A stretch of DNA of 12,015 nt from Campylobacterales bacterium (GTDB lineage: Bacteria > Campylobacterota > Campylobacteria > Campylobacterales > Arcobacteraceae), in NCBI GenBank assembly GCA_027064245.1, contig JAMOPZ010000207.1, positions 1 through 12,015 of the forward strand. The letters run 5' to 3'. A program made the position numbers and the translations under genes. Within the stretch, counting starts at the first letter, position 1; every line of letters starts with the position of its first letter. Under the pieces are notes generated by a model. It was not told where the DNA came from and did not search any database. It was given only the letters and a program-made list of their open reading frames with translations. Below are positions 7,657 to 12,015 of this stretch, piece by piece.

Positions 7657-7707
7657 GAGTCAAATTTTTAATTTTAAATAAATTTAATATAAAAAAGGAA
7701 CAACAAT

Positions 7708-9423
7708 ATGAGTATTCCAATTCATAAATATGATGTAGTAATTGTAGGAGCTGGACTTGCTGGTTGTGCAGCAGCTAGAGAAGCAGCTCATGCTGGTTTA
7801 AGCGTTTGTGTTTTAACAAAACTTCATCCTTTAAGATCACATTCAGGTGCCGCTCAAGGTGGTATTAATGCAGCTTTAAGTGATGAAGATAGTATAGAAC
7901 TTCACGAGTTTGATACAGTAAAAGGAAGTGATTATTTAGGTGATCAAGATGCTATTAAACTTATGTGTTCTAAAGCACCTGAAACTATTAGATGGGCCGA
8001 GAGAATGGGAGCTGCATTTAGTAGAAATGAAGAGGGGAAAATAGCTCAAAGACCATTTGGTGGTCAAAGTAGCCCACGAGCTTGTTATGCAAAAGATAGA
8101 ACAGGTCTTACACTACTTCAAACTATTTATGAACAAGCTTGTAGAGATGGTGTTACTTTTGATGATGAGTATTATTGTAGTGATATTATATACAAAGATG
8201 GAAAAGTAAGTGGGGTATATGCATATAATCTTGTAGATAGTTCAGCTCAAATTTTCAATGCAAGAGCAGTTATGTTTGCAACTGGTGGATATGGTAGAGC
8301 TTTTAAAATCAACTCAAATGCACATGCAAATACAGGAGATGCACTAAGTATTGTAGCTCGTCATGGACTTCCTTTAGAAGATATGGAGTTTGTACAGTTT
8401 CATCCAACAGGAATTGCTGGAAGTGGAGTTCTAATAAGTGAGGCAGCAAGAGGAGAAGGTGGAAAACTTTTCAACTCTAAAGGTGAAAGATTTATGGAAA
8501 AATATGCCCCAAATAAACTAGAATTAGCTTCAAGAGATGTAGTAAGTCGTGCTATTACTCAAGAGATATTAGAGGGTCGTGGATGTGGAGAAAATAAAGA
8601 TCATGTTCATATTGATCTAACTCATCTTGGTGCAGATTTAATCAATACAAAATTACCAGAATTAAGAGATCTAGCTATTACATTTTTAGGTCAAGATATG
8701 ATAAAAGAGCCTATTAGTATTGCTGCAACTGCTCACTATAGTATGGGTGGGATCCCTTGTGATAAAGAGGGACATGTAAGAGCAAATACAAAAGATCTTG
8801 TAGAAGGTTTTTATGCAGCTGGAGAGTGTAGCTGTGTAAGTGTACATGGTGCAAATAGATTAGGAGCAAATTCAGTTTTAGAAGCTTTATTTTTTGGAAG
8901 ACATGTTGGTCAAACTATAGTAGAAGATATAAAAAATGGTATACTATTTAATGATGTTCATATATCTGATGTACAAAATGCTATAGATGAGTTAGAAAAT
9001 ATAAGAAAATCAAATGGTGATGAAAGAGTTCCAGCTTTAAGAGATGAACTTCAACAAACTATGACAAATAATGCAGGTGTATTTAGAACAGAAAAATCAC
9101 TTTTAGAACAAAGAGAAATTTTAAAAGATCTTAAAAAAAGATTTAAAAATATTAGATTAGATGATAAATCAAAAATATACAATACAGATCTACAAGAAGC
9201 AGTAGAATTAAGCCATATGATCGATTTTAGTGCATTTATAGTTGAGGGTGCTATTAATAGAAAAGAAAGTCGTGGTGCTCACTTTAGAAATGATTATCCT
9301 AATAGAGATGATGAAAAATATCTAAAACATACTATGGCATATATGGATAAAGATGGAAATATCTCAATTGAGTATATGGATGTAGTAATGGGTAATTTTA
9401 AACCAGAAGTTAGAACATATTAG
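7708..9423 (+). CDS. sdhA: Succinate dehydrogenase / fumarate reductase flavoprotein subunit, no Tat signal
   Basis: FAD subunit that interconverts succinate and fumarate in a non-classical SdhABE complex. The dinucleotide-binding motif VVIVGAGLAGCAAA is at 10-23. His45 in RSHSGAAQGG is the expected covalent FAD attachment site. Active-site residues corresponding to E. coli FrdA are His232 (FHPTG), Glu245 and Arg248 (EAARGEGG), Arg276 (SRD), His343 (AHYSMGG) and Arg384 (GANRLGANS). The C-terminus has the family motif RGAHFRNDYPNRDD (522-535). At 571 residues it is full length. The protein begins within a few residues of the FAD motif, so there is no RR-containing signal and the subunit should be cytoplasmic. 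That differs from the Tat-exported MfrA of Wolinella succinogenes and C. jejuni, to which it may be related. Direction of the reaction in vivo cannot be read from sequence. Confidence 0.95.
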   Translation: MSIPIHKYDVVIVGAGLAGCAAAREAAHAGLSVCVLTKLHPLRSHSGAAQGGINAALSDEDSIELHEFDTVKGSDYLGDQDAIKLMCSKAPETIRWAERMGAAFSRNEEGKIAQRPFGGQSSPRACYAKDRTGLTLLQTIYEQACRDGVTFDDEYYCSDIIYKDGKVSGVYAYNLVDSSAQIFNARAVMFATGGYGRAFKINSNAHANTGDALSIVARHGLPLEDMEFVQFHPTGIAGSGVLISEAARGEGGKLFNSKGERFMEKYAPNKLELASRDVVSRAITQEILEGRGCGENKDHVHIDLTHLGADLINTKLPELRDLAITFLGQDMIKEPISIAATAHYSMGGIPCDKEGHVRANTKDLVEGFYAAGECSCVSVHGANRLGANSVLEALFFGRHVGQTIVEDIKNGILFNDVHISDVQNAIDELENIRKSNGDERVPALRDELQQTMTNNAGVFRTEKSLLEQREILKDLKKRFKNIRLDDKSKIYNTDLQEAVELSHMIDFSAFIVEGAINRKESRGAHFRNDYPNRDDEKYLKHTMAYMDKDGNISIEYMDVVMGNFKPEVRTY

Positions 9424-9432
9424 GAGAAGATT

Positions 9433-10404
9433 ATGAGTGATGCAAAAAAAATAAAAGTAAAAGTATTTAGATTTAACAAAGCTACTGATTATCTACCACA
9501 TTATGATACATTTGAGATGAATGTAACAAAAGATGAACTAGTGCTTGATGTAATGAATCGTATAAAATGGGAGCATGATGGGTCTTTTTCTTATAGAAGA
9601 AGTTGTCGACATGGTATTTGTGGTTCTTGTGCAGTAAAAGTAAATGGTAAACCTACACTTGCTTGTAAAGATAATGTACTAGAACTTACAAAATTATTTG
9701 GTGATGAGCTTGTAATAGAACCTCAAGATATCAAACGAGCATATAAAGATATGGTTATAGATAAAGAGAATTTCTGGAATAAATACAATGAAGTTCAACC
9801 ATATCTAGTAGCTGATATAGATGAATTTCCAGAACAAGAAAATCTAGTAACTTGCGAAGATGCAAATAAGCTTGATGAGGCAGATTATTGTATACAATGT
9901 GGAAATTGTTTTTATGCATGTCCCGCTGTTGAGGTAAATGAAGATTACCTAGGACCTGCAGCTCTTGTAAAAGCTTGGAGATTTAACTCTGATGTAAGAG
10001 ATGAAGCTACAAATGAGAGATTAGAAACTTTACAAGAACCAGGTAAAGGTATATGGGATTGTGTAAAATGTAATGAGTGTGCAGAGGCTTGTCCAAAAGA
10101 GATAAATCCTATTGATAAGATCACAAAACTTCATCAACAATCATTTAAAAATAAGATGCATTTAAAAAATGTAGCAACAAGACATGCTGTAGGATTTAAA
10201 TGGTCTATTGAAAAACATGGTATCTTAGATGAAGGTGAACTAGTAAGATATAGTGAGGGTAATCTTGGAGTTATGAAACATATTCCAGAAGCTATTGCTA
10301 TGTACAAAAGAGGTAAGATAGTTATGCCTTGGGAGATGCCAAAATCAAAAAATCTTGATGAGATCAAAAAATTAGTTGATATAGCTTCAACTGCAAAATA
10401 TTAG
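9433..10404 (+). CDS. sdhB: Succinate dehydrogenase / fumarate reductase iron-sulfur subunit
   Basis: Carries electrons between the FAD of SdhA and SdhE. An N-terminal ferredoxin domain holds the [2Fe-2S] ligands Cys58, Cys63, Cys66 and Cys78 (CRHGICGSC...C). The C-terminal domain has CIQCGNCFYACP (Cys153, 156, 159, 163) and CVKCNECAEACP (Cys210, 213, 216, 220). In E. coli SdhB the residue matching Cys213 is Ile209, and the third cluster is [3Fe-4S]; here the fourth cysteine could allow a second [4Fe-4S], as known for archaeal SdhE-type enzymes. At 323 residues it is longer than classical SdhB (about 240); the extra length is a C-terminal extension from about 245. The ribosome binding site AGGAGAAG overlaps the sdhA stop. 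Confidence 0.95.
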   Translation: MSDAKKIKVKVFRFNKATDYLPHYDTFEMNVTKDELVLDVMNRIKWEHDGSFSYRRSCRHGICGSCAVKVNGKPTLACKDNVLELTKLFGDELVIEPQDIKRAYKDMVIDKENFWNKYNEVQPYLVADIDEFPEQENLVTCEDANKLDEADYCIQCGNCFYACPAVEVNEDYLGPAALVKAWRFNSDVRDEATNERLETLQEPGKGIWDCVKCNECAEACPKEINPIDKITKLHQQSFKNKMHLKNVATRHAVGFKWSIEKHGILDEGELVRYSEGNLGVMKHIPEAIAMYKRGKIVMPWEMPKSKNLDEIKKLVDIASTAKY

Positions 10405-10414
10405 GGAGTAAAAA

Positions 10415-11320
10415 ATGGATACTAATAATAAAACACTAAAATATGCATTATATACAGGATGTACTGCAAGAGAATCTACTCCTGAGTTGTTGAAATCTAC
10501 AATGGCTATAGCTAAAAAGCTTGGTATTGAGTTGGTTTTACTTGATGAAGCTAGTTGTTGTGGAGCTAGTCATCTACAAGATTTTGATGATAATTTATCA
10601 CTTGTATTAAATGCTAGAAATATTTGTTATGCTGAAAAATTAGAGTTACCACTTGTTACTATTTGTAATACTTGTCAGTTAAATACAGCTATGGCAAAAG
10701 ATAGATTAGATAATGATTCTGATTTAAAAGATAAAATAAATGAACAATTAAAAGAGGTGGGATTAGAATATAAAGGTACAAGTGAAGTTAAACACTTTTT
10801 ATATGCTTTACAAGATGATTTTGGATACGATAAGATAAAAGAGCTTGTAACTAACCCTATTAGTGATATAAATGTAGCTTCATTTTATGGATGTCACAAT
10901 ATTAGACCATCTCATCTACAAAATAAAAGTAATGGTGGAGAAAACTCTTATAAACCAACATCTTTAGATAATCTTGTAGAAGCTTTAGGTGGAAATCCAG
11001 TAGAATATGAATCAAAAAATAAATGTTGTGGTTTTCATGTAGAATTACAAAATCCTACAACTGCAAATAAACTAAGTGGAACTGCTATGCTTGATGCTAT
11101 AGATAACGATGCAGATGTTATGGTGACACCTTGTCCACTTTGTCATTTAAGAATGGATGTTCAACAACATAATATCAGTAAAGAGATTGGTAGAAAGGTA
11201 AATATACCAGTACTTCATCTTCCTCAAATGATAGGTATAGCCCTTGGTATTGACCCTAAAGAGTTAGGACTTGATCATAATATAACTCAAACTGGACTTG
11301 ATCTTGAGGTTCCAAAGTAA
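10415..11320 (+). CDS. sdhE: SdhE-type subunit with two CCG domains (HdrB-like), quinone-reactive anchor replacement
   Basis: Third subunit of the non-classical SdhABE enzyme, replacing the haem-binding SdhC/SdhD anchors. It is not the FAD-assembly factor that shares the name SdhE. Two cysteine-rich CCG domains are complete: Cys16, Cys48-Cys49-Gly50, Cys84 and Cys87; then Cys160, Cys204-Cys205-Gly206, Cys240 and Cys243. Related HdrB proteins bind non-cubane [4Fe-4S] clusters at such motifs. At 301 residues it is full length and has no clear transmembrane helix, so membrane association would be peripheral. The ATG follows sdhB by 10 bases with AGGGAG at 10403-10408. A hairpin overlaps its stop codon. 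MfrE would be the alternative name if the enzyme is a methylmenaquinol:fumarate reductase. Confidence 0.92.
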   Translation: MDTNNKTLKYALYTGCTARESTPELLKSTMAIAKKLGIELVLLDEASCCGASHLQDFDDNLSLVLNARNICYAEKLELPLVTICNTCQLNTAMAKDRLDNDSDLKDKINEQLKEVGLEYKGTSEVKHFLYALQDDFGYDKIKELVTNPISDINVASFYGCHNIRPSHLQNKSNGGENSYKPTSLDNLVEALGGNPVEYESKNKCCGFHVELQNPTTANKLSGTAMLDAIDNDADVMVTPCPLCHLRMDVQQHNISKEIGRKVNIPVLHLPQMIGIALGIDPKELGLDHNITQTGLDLEVPK

Positions 11321-11337
11321 GGTTAAACCCTTACTTT
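11314..11337 (+). terminator. Hairpin at the sdhE stop codon, possible weak terminator
   Basis: AAAGTAAGG (11314-11322) and CCTTACTTT (11329-11337) are perfect inverse complements, giving a 9-base stem with a 6-base loop. The left arm contains the sdhE TAA. The trailing sequence ACTATATATG is not a proper T-tract, and trmA starts only 8 bases after the stem, so it may be a partial terminator or a structure limiting trmA translation. Confidence 0.5.
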
Positions 11338-11344
11338 ACTATAT

Positions 11345-12015
11345 ATGACTTGTAATTATTTTAATAAATGTGGAGGATGTTCACTACCATCTGATACATA
11401 TGAAAATCAACTAAACCAAAAAATAGATCAACAAAAAGAAAAATTTAAAGAATTTTATGATGGTTCTATGGATATTATTAAAAGTAGTGATGGTGCTTTT
11501 AGAAATAGAGCAGAATTTCGTATATACAAAACTTTTGATGACGATAATAATTTTAAATTAAATTATGCTATGAGTGATGTGGATAAAAAAGTCCTTATCA
11601 TTGATAGTTGCTCTATCGTATCTAAAAATATATCAGATCTTATGCCATCTTTATTGTTAAAACTTCAATCTAATAAAACACTAAATTTTAAACTATTTTC
11701 TATAGAATTTTTAAGTTCTACAACTTCTGATATTTTAGTAACTTTAATATATCATAAAAAATTAGATGAAACTTGGAATAAAGAAGCTAAAGATTTAGCA
11801 GAATTTTTTGGTATTAAGATTATAGGTAGAAGTAGAAAACAAAAAGTTGTTTTAAGTAATGATTTTATAGATGAGAATTTTTTTATAGGTAAGCAACAGT
11901 TTTATTTTAGATACAATGAAGGTGGATTTACACAACCAAATCAAGGTGTAAATAAACAAATGATATCATGGGTATTAAATAATATAATAGCAAAAGATGA
12001 TCTATGTGAACTTTA
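11345..12015 (+). CDS. trmA: TrmA-type tRNA (uracil-5-)-methyltransferase, 5' part only
   Basis: Likely S-adenosylmethionine-dependent methylation of U54 to ribothymidine in the tRNA T-loop, in the cytoplasm. The window holds 223 codons of a family near 360 residues. Visible marks are FRNRAEFRI (52-60), FIGKQQFYFRYNEGGFTQPNQGVN (within about 181-204) and, at the edge, DLCEL, which leads into the SAM-binding motif usually read as DLYCGNGNF. The catalytic Cys and Glu are beyond the edge. Cys3, Cys9, Cys12 and Cys89 are spaced as C-x5-C-x2-C-xn-C, like the iron-sulfur site of the rRNA enzyme RlmD. The possibility of an rRNA substrate therefore cannot be excluded. The ATG at 11345 has no good Shine-Dalgarno and sits just after a hairpin; the gene is 24 bases from sdhE. 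Confidence 0.85.
   Translation, partial: MTCNYFNKCGGCSLPSDTYENQLNQKIDQQKEKFKEFYDGSMDIIKSSDGAFRNRAEFRIYKTFDDDNNFKLNYAMSDVDKKVLIIDSCSIVSKNISDLMPSLLLKLQSNKTLNFKLFSIEFLSSTTSDILVTLIYHKKLDETWNKEAKDLAEFFGIKIIGRSRKQKVVLSNDFIDENFFIGKQQFYFRYNEGGFTQPNQGVNKQMISWVLNNIIAKDDLCEL

Noticed and set aside
7661..7690. AT-rich near-palindrome in the sdhA leader
   Set aside because: The symmetry comes from runs of A and T; a low-complexity 5' leader produces this by chance and no known operator motif matches.
7568..7707. Fluoride riboswitch or small RNA in the longest intergenic gap
   Set aside because: The gap is downstream of crcB, not upstream, and shows no conserved riboswitch-like stems, only a promoter and AT-rich leader.
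7496..7720. Minus-strand frame of 74 codons across the crcB end and the sdhA promoter region
   Set aside because: Its codons coincide with the C-terminus of crcB and with AT-rich promoter DNA; its start lies inside sdhA and there is no credible ribosome binding site.
10134..10367. Minus-strand frame of 77 codons inside sdhB
   Set aside because: It is a shadow of the sdhB C-terminal extension with no independent support.

Overview
The window is a gene-dense, strongly AT-rich stretch of a bacterial chromosome. Gene order, protein sequences and the non-classical SdhABE enzyme point to the Campylobacterota (former Epsilonproteobacteria). An Arcobacter-like organism is plausible, but genus is an inference. 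No mobile element, CRISPR array, rRNA, tRNA or integration site is visible. There is no gene-free stretch over 300 bases; the largest gap is about 140 bases, upstream of sdhA.

Layout. Positions 1-2364 on the minus strand hold argG (argininosuccinate synthase) followed 9 bases later by pgk (phosphoglycerate kinase), which runs off the left edge. A 115-base divergent intergenic region carries a promoter in each direction. From 2480 to 7567 on the plus strand there is a tight seven-gene run: ctpA (secreted C-terminal processing protease), purC, purS and purQ (de novo purine synthesis), an unrecognised membrane-anchored exported protein, plsC (lysophosphatidate acyltransferase) and crcB/fluC (fluoride channel). 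The last two junctions are 11-base overlaps of the same form. As far as I recall, the same order (protease, purC, purS, purQ, periplasmic protein, plsC, crcB) occurs in Campylobacter jejuni, so this is an old conserved block rather than a new island. From 7708 to 11320 lies a three-gene operon, sdhA-sdhB-sdhE, with its own promoter. After a hairpin at the sdhE stop codon comes the 5' part of a trmA-type tRNA methyltransferase, cut by the right edge.

How the genes work together. PurC, PurS and PurQ supply parts of the purine pathway; PurS and PurQ need a PurL subunit encoded elsewhere. SdhABE is a succinate:quinone oxidoreductase or fumarate reductase of the type that uses a two-CCG-domain SdhE instead of haem-binding membrane anchors. 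Two details deserve attention. The flavoprotein has no twin-arginine signal, unlike the periplasmic MfrA of Wolinella and C. jejuni, so this complex should be cytoplasmic. The iron-sulfur subunit has an extra cysteine, so the usual [3Fe-4S] cluster may be a second [4Fe-4S].

Most of the window is ordinary core metabolism, and I see no clear evidence of an undescribed system. The least understood gene is the exported protein at 5439-6509.
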